DNA of 64,000 nt from Roseomonas sp. HF4 (GTDB taxonomy: Bacteria; Pseudomonadota; Alphaproteobacteria; Acetobacterales; Acetobacteraceae): NCBI RefSeq assembly GCF_005222755.1, contig NZ_STGD01000019.1:1-64000 (forward strand), given 5' to 3'. A program made the position numbers and the translations under genes. This document shows, piece by piece, positions 19,004 to 27,131 of this stretch. The notes under the pieces were generated by a model that worked only from the letters and a program-made list of their open reading frames with translations, searched no databases and was not told the DNA's origin. Numbering within the stretch: the stretch's first letter is position 1; each line of letters begins with the position of its first letter.

Positions 19004-20941
19004 ATGGCATCGGATCTCCTCGGCACACCCGCATCGGATGACAGCGACGCGGCAGCCGAAGAAGGCCTGCCCGAGCCCCCGGCGCCCGACGGCCCCGGCC
19101 TGTTCGGCGACCCCGCCCCCGCCCCCGCCGCGCCGCAGCCTGCCATCGCGCCGGCCGCACCGCCGGGCCGCGCGATGTCCTCCGCGAATGCGTATCGCGT
19201 GCTGGCGCGGAAGTACCGCCCGACCCATTTCGACGACCTGATCGGCCAGGAGGCCCTGGTCCGCACGCTGCGCAACGCCTTCGCGCAGGGCCGCGTGCAC
19301 CACGCCTTCCTGCTGACCGGCGTGCGCGGTGTCGGCAAGACCACCACGGCGCGCATCATCGCCCGCGCGCTGAACTGCATCGGCTCCGACGGCACGGGCG
19401 GCCCCACCGCCGACCCCTGCGGTGTCTGCCCCGAATGCAAGGCGATCCTGGCCGACCGCCACCCCGACGTTGTCGAGATGGACGCCGCGTCCAACCGCGG
19501 CATCGACGACGTGCGCGAATTGCGGGAGGCGCTGCGCTTCCGCCCCGCCCAGGGACGCCAGAAGGTGTTCATCCTGGACGAGGTCCACATGCTGACCGAC
19601 CAGGCCTTCAACGCGCTGCTGAAGTCGCTGGAGGAACCGCCTCCCTCGGTCACCTTCGTCCTGGCGACGACGGAACTGCGCAAGGTGCCGGTCACGATCC
19701 GCAGCCGCTGCCAGGTGTTCTCGCTGCGCCGCGTGCCGGTCGAGATGCTGCGCGGCCATTTCGCGCGCATCGCCGAGAAGGAAGCGGTCGCGGCGGACCC
19801 CGAGGCGCTCGGCATGGTGGCGCGCGCCGCCGACGGGTCCGTGCGCGACGGGCTCTCGCTGCTCGACCAGGCGATCGGGCTCGCCGGCGGCGGCGCCGTC
19901 ACGGCCGAGGGCGTGCGCGACATGCTCGGCCTCGCCGACCGCTTCATGGTGTTCGACCTGATGGAGGCGGTGATGGGCGGCGACATCGCCGCCGCGCTCG
20001 GCATCCTGGATCGCACGCACGAGGTGGGCGCCGATCCGCTCTCGGTACTGCAGGACCTCGCGGACCTCACGCACCTTCTCACGCGTTTCCGCGCCGCGCC
20101 CGCGCTGAAGGACGACCTGACGCTGCCCGAGGCCGAGCGCACGCGCGGTGCCGCGCTCGCGATGCGGCTGTCGGTGCCGGTGCTCGGCCGCGCCTGGCAG
20201 ATGCTGCTGAAGGGCATCGCCGAGGTGCAGCAGGAAGGCGTCGACCGCCGCGCCGCGGCCGAGATGGTGCTGATCCGCCTCGCCCACGTGTCCGACCTGC
20301 CGACGCCCGGCGAGATCGTGAAGCGCCTGACGCAGGACGGTGCCGGAAGCGCGCCGCAGCCGGCGCCGGGCGGTGGGTCGGGCGGGCTGCGCGCGCTGGC
20401 CGGCGGCGGCGCCGTGATGGCGGCGGCGGCGCCCGCACCTGCCCCAGCCCTGCCCCAGCCCTCCGAGTGGCGCGAAGTGGTGGCGCTCGCCTCCGGCGTG
20501 AAGCCGCTGCTGCACGCCCACCTGCTGCACGACGTGCATCCGGTGCGCATCGCGCCCGGGCGCGTCGAGATCCGCCCCGCGCGCACGGCGCCGCGCGACC
20601 TGGCGGCGCAGCTGACGGCACTGCTGGCCGAGCGCACCGGCACGCGCTGGACCGTGACGGTCAGCAACGAGCCCGGCGAGCCGACGCTGGCCGCGCAGGG
20701 CCGCAGCGCCGAGACCGACCGGCGCGAGGCCGCGCGCAGCCATCCGCTGGTGCAGGCGATCCTCGCCGCCTTCCCCGGCGCGACGATCGAGCGCGTGCGC
20801 GACGCCGGTGCCGACGACTACGGCCTGCCCCTGACGCCCGCCGCCGCGACCGCGGAGCCCGACGAAATGGATGGCCGCGACTTCGCGCCACCCGAGGCCG
20901 AGCCGGCCTGGACCGACGACGACACACCCACCGACGACTGA
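19004..20941 (+). CDS. dnaX: DNA polymerase III subunits gamma and tau
   Basis: 645 aa clamp-loader ATPase. A variable N-terminal extension (about 1-60, Ala/Pro-rich) precedes the AAA+ module: VLARKYRPTHFDDLIGQEAL, Walker A GVRGVGKTTTARI (about 108-120), zinc site with CGVCPEC, Walker B FILDEVHML and the arginine finger in TIRSRCQVF. Domain III and a tau-type C-terminal region rich in Ala/Pro follow. An internal shorter start at about 19175 (ATGTCCTCC) would remove the extension and is a real alternative. First gene of dnaX-ybaB-recR. Confidence 0.95.
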   Translation: MASDLLGTPASDDSDAAAEEGLPEPPAPDGPGLFGDPAPAPAAPQPAIAPAAPPGRAMSSANAYRVLARKYRPTHFDDLIGQEALVRTLRNAFAQGRVHHAFLLTGVRGVGKTTTARIIARALNCIGSDGTGGPTADPCGVCPECKAILADRHPDVVEMDAASNRGIDDVRELREALRFRPAQGRQKVFILDEVHMLTDQAFNALLKSLEEPPPSVTFVLATTELRKVPVTIRSRCQVFSLRRVPVEMLRGHFARIAEKEAVAADPEALGMVARAADGSVRDGLSLLDQAIGLAGGGAVTAEGVRDMLGLADRFMVFDLMEAVMGGDIAAALGILDRTHEVGADPLSVLQDLADLTHLLTRFRAAPALKDDLTLPEAERTRGAALAMRLSVPVLGRAWQMLLKGIAEVQQEGVDRRAAAEMVLIRLAHVSDLPTPGEIVKRLTQDGAGSAPQPAPGGGSGGLRALAGGGAVMAAAAPAPAPALPQPSEWREVVALASGVKPLLHAHLLHDVHPVRIAPGRVEIRPARTAPRDLAAQLTALLAERTGTRWTVTVSNEPGEPTLAAQGRSAETDRREAARSHPLVQAILAAFPGATIERVRDAGADDYGLPLTPAAATAEPDEMDGRDFAPPEAEPAWTDDDTPTDD

Positions 20942-20955
20942 AGGCACGACACGCG

Positions 20956-21279
20956 ATGAAGAACCTCGGCAACATGCTCAAGCAGGCGCAGCAGATGCAG
21001 ACGCGCATGCAGGAGATGCAGGCGAAGCTGGAAGCGACCGAGGTCGAGGGTGCGTCCGGCGGCGGCATGGTCAAGGTGCGCCTGACCGGCAAGGGCGACC
21101 TTCGCCGCGTCATGATCGACCCGTCCCTGATGAACGCCGACGAGCGCGAGGTGCTCGAGGACCTGCTGGTCGCGGCACACGCCGACGCCAAGCAGAAGGT
21201 CGAATCCACGATGGCCGAGGAGATGCAGAAGGCGACCGCCGGCATCAACCTGCCGCCCGGGATGAAGCTGCCGTTCTGA
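20956..21279 (+). CDS. Nucleoid-associated protein YbaB/EbfC
   Basis: 107 aa, normal family length. The N-terminal coiled helix (KNLGNMLKQAQQMQTRMQEM) and the conserved VRLTGKGDLRRVMIDPSL are diagnostic. It binds DNA as a dimer and is conserved beside dnaX and recR. It lies 14 bases after dnaX. A convergent pair of palindromic elements (copies d and e) separates it from recR. Confidence 0.95.
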   Translation: MKNLGNMLKQAQQMQTRMQEMQAKLEATEVEGASGGGMVKVRLTGKGDLRRVMIDPSLMNADEREVLEDLLVAAHADAKQKVESTMAEEMQKATAGINLPPGMKLPF

Positions 21280-21290
21280 GGGTGGCACCC

Positions 21291-21347
21291 GAGGGGGGCG
21301 CCGCCCCCCTCGACCCCCCGCCAAAGGCCGAAGGGCCTTTGGGAACC
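21291..21347 (+). repeat. Bipartite palindromic element, copy d (forward)
   Basis: GAGGGGGGC-GCC-GCCCCCCTC at 21291-21311 and CCAAAGGCC-GAAG-GGCCTTTGG at 21321-21342, then GGAACC. It begins 11 bases after the ybaB stop and pairs head-on with copy e. Confidence 0.9.
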
Positions 21348-21400
21348 ATCCTATTGGTCCCGACACCGGGGCGCGCCCTCCCCACCCACACCAGGTATTG

Positions 21401-21458
21401 GTTTCCAAAGGCCCGTCGGCCTTTGGTGGGGTGGTCCGGAGGGGCGAGGCCCCTCCGG
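21401..21458 (-). repeat. Bipartite palindromic element, copy e (reverse)
   Basis: CCAAAGGCC-CGTC-GGCCTTTGG at 21405-21426 and CCGGAGGGGC-GAG-GCCCCTCCGG at 21436-21458. It is the mirror partner of d, with about 58 bases between them, and ends 20 bases before the recR start. Confidence 0.9.
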
Positions 21459-21478
21459 ATACCTGCCGTCCCCGCGTG

Positions 21479-22072
21479 ATGCAGAACGACCCCATCGAGC
21501 ACCTGATCTCGCTGCTCTCCCGCCTCCCCGGCCTCGGCCGGCGCAGCGCGCGCCGCGCCGTGCTGCGCATGCTGATGGACCCGGCCCAGCGCATGATCCC
21601 GCTGGCCGAGGCGCTGACCGCCGCCGCCGAGGCCGTCCGCCCCTGCGAGACCTGCGGCAACCTCGACACGCATTCCCCCTGCGGCATCTGCCGCGACACG
21701 CATCGCGACCGCCGACTGGTCTGCGTGGTGGAGGGCGTCGCCGACCTCTGGGCGCTGGAACGCGCGCATGCGCATCGCGGCACCTACCACGTGCTGGGCG
21801 GCCTGCTCTCGGCCATCGGCGGTACGGGGCCGGAAGACCTAGCGATCACGCCGCTGCTCCGGCGCATCGAGGCCGACGGCATCGAGGAAGTGATCCTCGC
21901 CCTGCCCGCCACCGTCGACGGCGCCACGACGTCCCACTACCTGACCGACCGCCTGAAACCCACGGGCACCGCCGTCACCCGCCTGGCCCAGGGCGTGCCG
22001 ATCGGCGGCGCACTCGACGTCCTGGACGACGGCACGCTGGCGGCAGCGTTCAAGGCACGGCGGCCGCTGTAG
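21479..22072 (+). CDS. recR: Recombination mediator RecR
   Basis: 197 aa, standard length. The helix-hairpin-helix LSRLPGLGRRSARRAVLRML is followed by the four-Cys zinc finger (CETCGN ... CGICRD, about 57-72) and the Toprim domain (CVVEGVADLWALERA). It acts with RecF and RecO to load RecA on gapped DNA. The ATG at 21479 is chosen; the in-frame GTG at 21398 would translate repeat copy e as an N-terminal tail. Its stop is followed immediately by the next open frame. Confidence 0.96.
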   Translation: MQNDPIEHLISLLSRLPGLGRRSARRAVLRMLMDPAQRMIPLAEALTAAAEAVRPCETCGNLDTHSPCGICRDTHRDRRLVCVVEGVADLWALERAHAHRGTYHVLGGLLSAIGGTGPEDLAITPLLRRIEADGIEEVILALPATVDGATTSHYLTDRLKPTGTAVTRLAQGVPIGGALDVLDDGTLAAAFKARRPL

Positions 22073-23047
22073 ATGGCGGAGGGCGTGCCACGGAAGGGCG
22101 CCGCCCTCCCGCACCCATCCGCCAAGGGCCGAAAGGGCTCTGGCGGGGAGTGCAGCAGGGCGGCGCACCCCTGCGGCACGCACTCCCCCACCACGCGCCG
22201 CCGTGACCTGGTTGCGGCGGCCCTGTGCGCCCTCGCCGCGCCCGTCGTCGCCGCGGCCGAGGGCGCGCGGTGGTTCCGGACGAGTGATGGCGTGCGGTTG
22301 CGGTATCTGGAGGCCGGGTCCGGCCGCGTGGTGGTGTTCGTGCCCGGCTGGTGCATGCCAGGGCGCATCTTCGCATCGCAGATCGAGGCCCTGTCGCGGC
22401 GCTGGCGCGTGGTGGCGCTGGACCCGCGCGGGCAGGGGGACAGCGAGGTGCCGCGCGCGGGCTATGAGCCGACGCGGCGCGGGCAGGATATCCGCGACCT
22501 GCTCACGCATCTGGGCGGCGGGCGGGTGGTGCTGGCGGGATGGTCGCTCGGGGTCCTGGATGCGCTGTCCTATGCCGACATGGCAGGGGATGCGCGGCTG
22601 GCCGGCCTGGTGCTGATCGACAATTCGGTGGGGGAAGGCGTGCCGCCGCCACCGCGCGCGTCACGCTTCTTCCAGAACCTGCGCCAGCGCCGCGATGCGA
22701 CGGTGCGCGGCTTCGTCGCCGGCATGTACCGCACGCCGCAGGACTCCGCGTATCTCGACGGCATTGCGCGGGAGGCGCAGCGCATGCCGGTGGAGGCGTC
22801 CATTCGCCTGCTGTCCTATCCGCGGCCGCGGGAATTCTGGCGGGACAGCCTCTATGCCGTGCGCCGGCCGGTCTACTACGCCGTGACGCCGCGGCTGCGC
22901 GGCCAGGCGGAGTTGGTGGCGCAGAAGCACCCGCAGCCGGTGGTCGAGGTCTTCGACGGCGCCGGGCATGCCCTGTTCGTCGACGCGGCAGCGCGCTTCA
23001 ATGCGTCCATGGAAGACTTCCTCGCGCGCCGCGCCGCCTGGGCCTGA
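22073..23047 (+). CDS. Exported alpha/beta hydrolase
   Basis: Up to 324 aa. The alpha/beta-hydrolase core is clear: oxyanion region VFVPGWCMPG, nucleophile elbow GWSLG, and late GAGHALFVD with the catalytic His. An apparent twin-arginine-type signal (TTRRRDLVAAALCALAAPVV) lies at residues 41-60 of the open frame. The only upstream starts (ATG 22073 or GTG 22085) are inside a palindromic repeat copy, so the natural start may have been lost or the repeat may be translated. It overlaps the next gene by one base. Substrate unknown. Confidence 0.8.
   Translation: MAEGVPRKGAALPHPSAKGRKGSGGECSRAAHPCGTHSPTTRRRDLVAAALCALAAPVVAAAEGARWFRTSDGVRLRYLEAGSGRVVVFVPGWCMPGRIFASQIEALSRRWRVVALDPRGQGDSEVPRAGYEPTRRGQDIRDLLTHLGGGRVVLAGWSLGVLDALSYADMAGDARLAGLVLIDNSVGEGVPPPPRASRFFQNLRQRRDATVRGFVAGMYRTPQDSAYLDGIAREAQRMPVEASIRLLSYPRPREFWRDSLYAVRRPVYYAVTPRLRGQAELVAQKHPQPVVEVFDGAGHALFVDAAARFNASMEDFLARRAAWA
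22088..22143 (+). repeat. Bipartite palindromic element, copy f (forward, degenerate)
   Basis: GGAAGGGCGCCGCCCTCC (imperfect hairpin 1) and CCAAGGGCC-GAAA-GGGCTCTGG at 22122-22143, where the second arm is mutated. It is in frame with the hydrolase gene, so it would be translated if the ATG at 22073 is used. Confidence 0.65.
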
Positions 23048-25422
23048 TGCAATCCCTGATCCCGCTGTTCCTGATCGCCGGCGCCGCCGTCGGTGTCGAG
23101 ATCGCACTGACCCGCTTCTTCGCCGTCGCGTCGTGGTCAGAGTATGGCTACTGGGTCATCTCCATCGCCATGACGGGCTTCGCCGTCTCGGGCGTGGTGA
23201 TGATGCTCGGGCGCACGGCGTTCCTCCGCCATGCGCGCTGGCTGCTGCCGCTGCTGCCGAGCGCGATGCTGGCGGCCGGAGGGCTCGGCTGGATCGGCGT
23301 CACGCTGAACGGCTTCAACCCGCTCGAGCTGCAGAACCCGGCGACGGCGGAGCCGCAGCTGGTCAATATCGCGCTCTACTACGCGGCGCTGTTTCCCTTC
23401 TTCTTCCTGGCCGGGCTCGCGGTGTCGCTCAACTTCGTCGTGCATGCGGGGGAAGTGGGGCGGGTCTATGGCTACGACCTGCTCGGCGCCGGCACGGGGG
23501 CGGTCGCGGCGCTCGGGCTGATGTTCGTACTGCATCCCTTCTGGCTGGTCCCGGCGCTGCTGCCGTTACTGGCGGTGGCGGCGATGATCGCGGGCGGGGT
23601 GCGCTGGCGCATCGCGGCGCTGGCCGTGCTGGTTGTGACCGAGGCCGCGGTGCTCGCCCTCGCGGCGCCGCGCGTCAACGAGTTCAAGCCGGTCTATGCG
23701 CCGCTCAACGTGCCGGACAGCCGCGTGGTGGCCGAGATCCTGTCGCCGCGCGGCGTCTACCTGCTGCTCGACAATTTCACCGAGCGGCTCGACACCGATG
23801 TCTCGAACAATGCGGGGGTGCTCGGCACGCCGGCGCCGCCGAGGACCTTCGGGCTCTATCGCGACGGGTCGCGCATCGCGGCGCTGCCGATGGAGCAGCC
23901 GGTCGCGGGCCACGCGCCGGCCGCACTGGACGGCGCGCCCTATGCGCTGCTCGAGGCGCCGCGCGTTCTGGCGCTGGGTGGCGCGGGCGGCTTCCGCGCG
24001 GCCGAGGCGCTGGCGCTCGGCGCCGCCCATGTCACGGTGGTCGAGCCGGAGCCGGTGCTGCGCGCCGCGCTCGCGCAGGGGCTCGGCCCTTCCCCGGCGC
24101 CGCCGGCCGACCCGCGCGTGACGCTCTCGGCGGCGCACCCGCTGACCGCGCACGGCCGCTACGACCTGGTGGACATCGCGGGCGACTTCCTGGGCGCCGA
24201 CGAACAGAACCGCACGGCCTACACCGCCGAGGCGCTGGCCGGCTTCCTCGCGCGGCTCGAGCCCGGCGGGATGGTCTCGGTGCCGGTCGGCATCCGCGAA
24301 TTGCCGGTCTATGCCGTGCGCGTGCTGGCCACGGCGCGGGAGGCGCTGCGGATCGCGGGCGTGGCGGAACCGGCGCGGCATGTCGCGGTCATCCGCTCGG
24401 CCTGGAATCTCCGCGTGCTGATCGCGCGCGAACCCTTCGACGAGGCCCGCGTCGCGCGCCTGGCGACCTTCGCCGACGAACGGTCCTTCGACGTCTCCTT
24501 CGCGCCGGGCCTGGCGGCGGACGGCCGCGAGGTCTGGAACGACCTGCCGACCGTCTCGCTCGAGGCGACGACGGTGGAGGCGGGCGGCGCAGCACAGGAC
24601 GCCGTGGCGCGGGAGGCGGCGCTGGTGCTGGCCGGCACGCCCCCCGAGGATGCCTTCGACCGATCCCCGGTCACGGCCGACCGGCCCTGGCTGTCGCCGC
24701 TGGTGCGGCTCGGCTCGCTCGGCGCGGCGCTCGAGCGCATCGAGATCCTGCCGCAGCAGGAGATCGGCCTGCTGGTGAACGTGGCGGTGCTGGCGCAGGC
24801 GGTGGTGCTGGCGCTGCTGGTGTCCTTGCTGCCGCTTCTGGCGCGCGGCGCGCTCAGGGTGCCGCTGCCGGTGCTGGGCCGGGCGCTGGCCTATTTCCCG
24901 GCGCTCGGCCTCGGCTTCCTGCTGATCGAGATCGCCTTCATCGAGCATGCCGCGCTACTGCTGGGCGACCGGACCTCGGGCTTCGCGCTGGTGCTGACGA
25001 CGATGCTCGTGTTCTCCGGCATCGGCGCGATGTGGGCGGGGCGCGTGGTGGCGCACGGGCGGGCGCTGCGCGTCGCGGTGCTGGTGGCGCTGGGCTGCGC
25101 GGCGCTCGCGCTGGCGGGGCTGCGCCCGGCGGTGCTGGCGGCGCTCGACCTGCCCTGGGCGGTCAGGGCGGGGCTGCTGATGGTGGCGCTTGCGCCCATC
25201 TCCCTGGCGCTCGGCTTTCCCTTTCCGCTCGGCCTCGACCGCTTCCAGGCGGAAGGCCCGGCGCTGCTCCCCTGGGCCTGGGCGCTGAACGGCGCGTTTT
25301 CCGTCGTGGCGACGCCGCTGGCGAACCTGATGGGGCACGGGATCGGCCTGTCGTGGCTTCTGGCGGCGGGCATGGTTTGTTACGGTGCGGCCGCATTGGC
25401 CTGGCCAAGGGAACGCGCATGA
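23047..25422 (+). CDS. Polytopic membrane protein with spermidine-synthase-like domain
   Basis: 791 aa. About six N-terminal membrane segments (residues 1-210: SLIPLFLIAGAAVGVEIALT and onward) precede a soluble SpeE-like Rossmann domain (about 300-460, with VLALGGAGGFRAAEALALG and VEPEP). A C-terminal block of further membrane helices follows (about 575-785). The layout matches the fused MFS/spermidine-synthase-like proteins of proteobacteria, whose substrate is unknown. The glycine-rich loop is kept, but the polyamine-synthase acidic gate is not obvious. It overlaps both neighbours (TGATG, ATGA). Confidence 0.85.
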   Translation: MQSLIPLFLIAGAAVGVEIALTRFFAVASWSEYGYWVISIAMTGFAVSGVVMMLGRTAFLRHARWLLPLLPSAMLAAGGLGWIGVTLNGFNPLELQNPATAEPQLVNIALYYAALFPFFFLAGLAVSLNFVVHAGEVGRVYGYDLLGAGTGAVAALGLMFVLHPFWLVPALLPLLAVAAMIAGGVRWRIAALAVLVVTEAAVLALAAPRVNEFKPVYAPLNVPDSRVVAEILSPRGVYLLLDNFTERLDTDVSNNAGVLGTPAPPRTFGLYRDGSRIAALPMEQPVAGHAPAALDGAPYALLEAPRVLALGGAGGFRAAEALALGAAHVTVVEPEPVLRAALAQGLGPSPAPPADPRVTLSAAHPLTAHGRYDLVDIAGDFLGADEQNRTAYTAEALAGFLARLEPGGMVSVPVGIRELPVYAVRVLATAREALRIAGVAEPARHVAVIRSAWNLRVLIAREPFDEARVARLATFADERSFDVSFAPGLAADGREVWNDLPTVSLEATTVEAGGAAQDAVAREAALVLAGTPPEDAFDRSPVTADRPWLSPLVRLGSLGAALERIEILPQQEIGLLVNVAVLAQAVVLALLVSLLPLLARGALRVPLPVLGRALAYFPALGLGFLLIEIAFIEHAALLLGDRTSGFALVLTTMLVFSGIGAMWAGRVVAHGRALRVAVLVALGCAALALAGLRPAVLAALDLPWAVRAGLLMVALAPISLALGFPFPLGLDRFQAEGPALLPWAWALNGAFSVVATPLANLMGHGIGLSWLLAAGMVCYGAAALAWPRERA

Positions 25423-26288
25423 GCCTCACACGTCGTCCGCTTCTGCTCGCAGCGCTCGGCACGCTCGCCGCGCCGGCACGGATCAGCGCGCAGGGCGCGC
25501 CTGCCTGGAACCGTGATGCCTACCTGGCCGCGATGCGCGCCTCGGGGCGGGAGACGACGCTGTCCGAACCGGCCTTCGCGGCCATCCAGGCGCGCAAGGA
25601 CGGCGCGCTGCGGCGGATCGAGGCCTACCTCGCCCGCCGCTTCGAGGCCGCCGACCCGGCGGTGATGCGCGCCTTCGCGGAGCTGCCGCGGGAATACTTC
25701 CACTGGAACTACCAGGGCCGGTCCAACCAGGCGACCGCTGCCTACGAGGCCGACCCGAAGCCATGGGGCATCGGGTACGGCTCGGCGCTGTCGGACTACC
25801 TCGGCCAGGCCTACATGACGCAGGCCTGCCAGCCGAAGCCCGAGCACGTGGTGATGGAAATCGGCACGGGCTCGGGCTTCCAGGCGGCGCTGCTGTCGCG
25901 CATCGTCGCGAAGCAGTATTCCATCGAGATCATCGAGCCGCTCGGCACCGGCGTGCAGCGCATCTTCGCCCCGCTGGGCTACGCGAACGTGGAAACCCGC
26001 GTGGGCGACGGCTTCTTCGGCTGGCCGGAGGTGCAGGGCGGCTTCGACACCATCATCGTCACCTGCGCCGCGCAGTACGTGCCGCCGGCACTGATCCAGC
26101 AGCTCAAGCCCGGCGGGCGGCTGGTCATCCCGATCGGCCAGCCGTTCCGGCGCGGCCAGCTCCTGTATATCTACACGAAGGACGAGGACGGGCGCGTGCG
26201 CAGCCGCAAGGATGTGGGCGTCTACTTCATCCCGATGACGGGCGCGATGATGAACCGGCCGCGGCCGGCAGACGCGCCGACGCAATAG
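25419..26288 (+). CDS. Exported protein-L-isoaspartate O-methyltransferase-like protein
   Basis: 289 aa. Residues 1-28 look like a twin-arginine or Sec signal (SLTRRPLLLAALGTLAAPA). The PCMT-type Rossmann domain has the SAM-binding VVMEIGTGSGFQAALLSRI at about 145-163, then IEIIEPLG and LKPGGRLVIPIG. The N-terminal region (REYFHWNYQ, YGSALSDYLGQAYMTQ) replaces the usual SQPYIVA block. Pcm enzymes repair isoaspartate in cytoplasmic proteins; an exported member is unusual because SAM is cytoplasmic. ATGA overlap with the preceding membrane protein. Confidence 0.85.
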   Translation: MSLTRRPLLLAALGTLAAPARISAQGAPAWNRDAYLAAMRASGRETTLSEPAFAAIQARKDGALRRIEAYLARRFEAADPAVMRAFAELPREYFHWNYQGRSNQATAAYEADPKPWGIGYGSALSDYLGQAYMTQACQPKPEHVVMEIGTGSGFQAALLSRIVAKQYSIEIIEPLGTGVQRIFAPLGYANVETRVGDGFFGWPEVQGGFDTIIVTCAAQYVPPALIQQLKPGGRLVIPIGQPFRRGQLLYIYTKDEDGRVRSRKDVGVYFIPMTGAMMNRPRPADAPTQ

Positions 26289-26316
26289 GGTCGCGTTCCC
26301 GGAGCATCCGGCCGGC

Positions 26317-27084
26317 TCAGGCCAGCGGCTCCATCGCGGGCACGCCGGCCAGCAGGCGCTGTGCGATCGGGCGGACATGCTCCGCGTAGGTGATGGCGCG
26401 CGGGAAGCGGCCTTCCGCGACGCGCCTGCGGCCGAAGGCCTCCCAGCCAGGCTCCCACGCCTCGGGCCACGGGAAGCCCGGGGCCAGCAGGCGCTCGACG
26501 CGCAGCGCATCCGGCTCCGCCGCCATGATGCGGGCGGCTTCCTCTGCGAGCGGCGCATAGGCCGCGACGGCGGCCCGCTTGCGGTCCGCGACCGCGGCGC
26601 CAATTTCCCACGCCTCGGCCTCCTCGCCGATCGCGCTCGCGGTCGCGGCCGAGGCGAGATGGCGGAGATCGAGCCCATCCGCCGCCGCCCGCCGCGCCAC
26701 GCCGGCGCCGATCGCCTCGCACAGGTCGTGCAGGGGGTTGTGGCCATCCACCGCGTCGGACACCAGGATGGGGGGCCGGTGCCGCAGCGCCGCGGCCGTC
26801 ATCGCGTCGGCCACGCGCAGGAACGGCGCCGCGTCGCGGGCCAGCATGGCGGCATACCACGCGATGTCGCTCATCTGCCCGAACACCTCGCCGGCCTCTG
26901 CGCCGGCGCGCCCGATCGTCGCGAGCGAGTGCGCGATGCGCGACCGCGCCGCGCCGCCCGACCCGTCGCTCAGGATGAAGACGACCGGCCGGTGGCGCTC
27001 CATCCAGCCGAACAGCCGCAGCTCGTGGCCGGGATGCGCCAGGAGCAGGAATGGCCGTCCTGTCCTAGGATGGGCGTCGTTCAT
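26317..27084 (-). CDS. PIG-L (LmbE-like) deacetylase-related protein
   Basis: 255 aa from ATG 27084; an in-frame start 15 codons earlier runs into the divergent gene's leader. The opening FLLLAHPGHELRLFGWMER and FILSDGSG resemble the PIG-L fold, but the metal motif reads HPGHE instead of HPDDE, so the zinc site is altered. A later DGHNPLHD could supply the third His. Divergent from the glycosyltransferase at 27132 with 47 bases between, which suggests a shared glycan function. Activity as a deacetylase is doubtful. Confidence 0.7.
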   Translation of the reverse strand: MNDAHPRTGRPFLLLAHPGHELRLFGWMERHRPVVFILSDGSGGAARSRIAHSLATIGRAGAEAGEVFGQMSDIAWYAAMLARDAAPFLRVADAMTAAALRHRPPILVSDAVDGHNPLHDLCEAIGAGVARRAAADGLDLRHLASAATASAIGEEAEAWEIGAAVADRKRAAVAAYAPLAEEAARIMAAEPDALRVERLLAPGFPWPEAWEPGWEAFGRRRVAEGRFPRAITYAEHVRPIAQRLLAGVPAMEPLA

Positions 27085-27131
27085 CGCGGCATGATCCCTG
27101 TCGGACGTGCTGGCGCAACGGAGTAGCACGG

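Noticed and set aside
21398-21478. Upstream extension of recR through a palindromic element
   Set aside because: The element is a dispersed non-coding repeat; recR has a normal ATG and family length from 21479.
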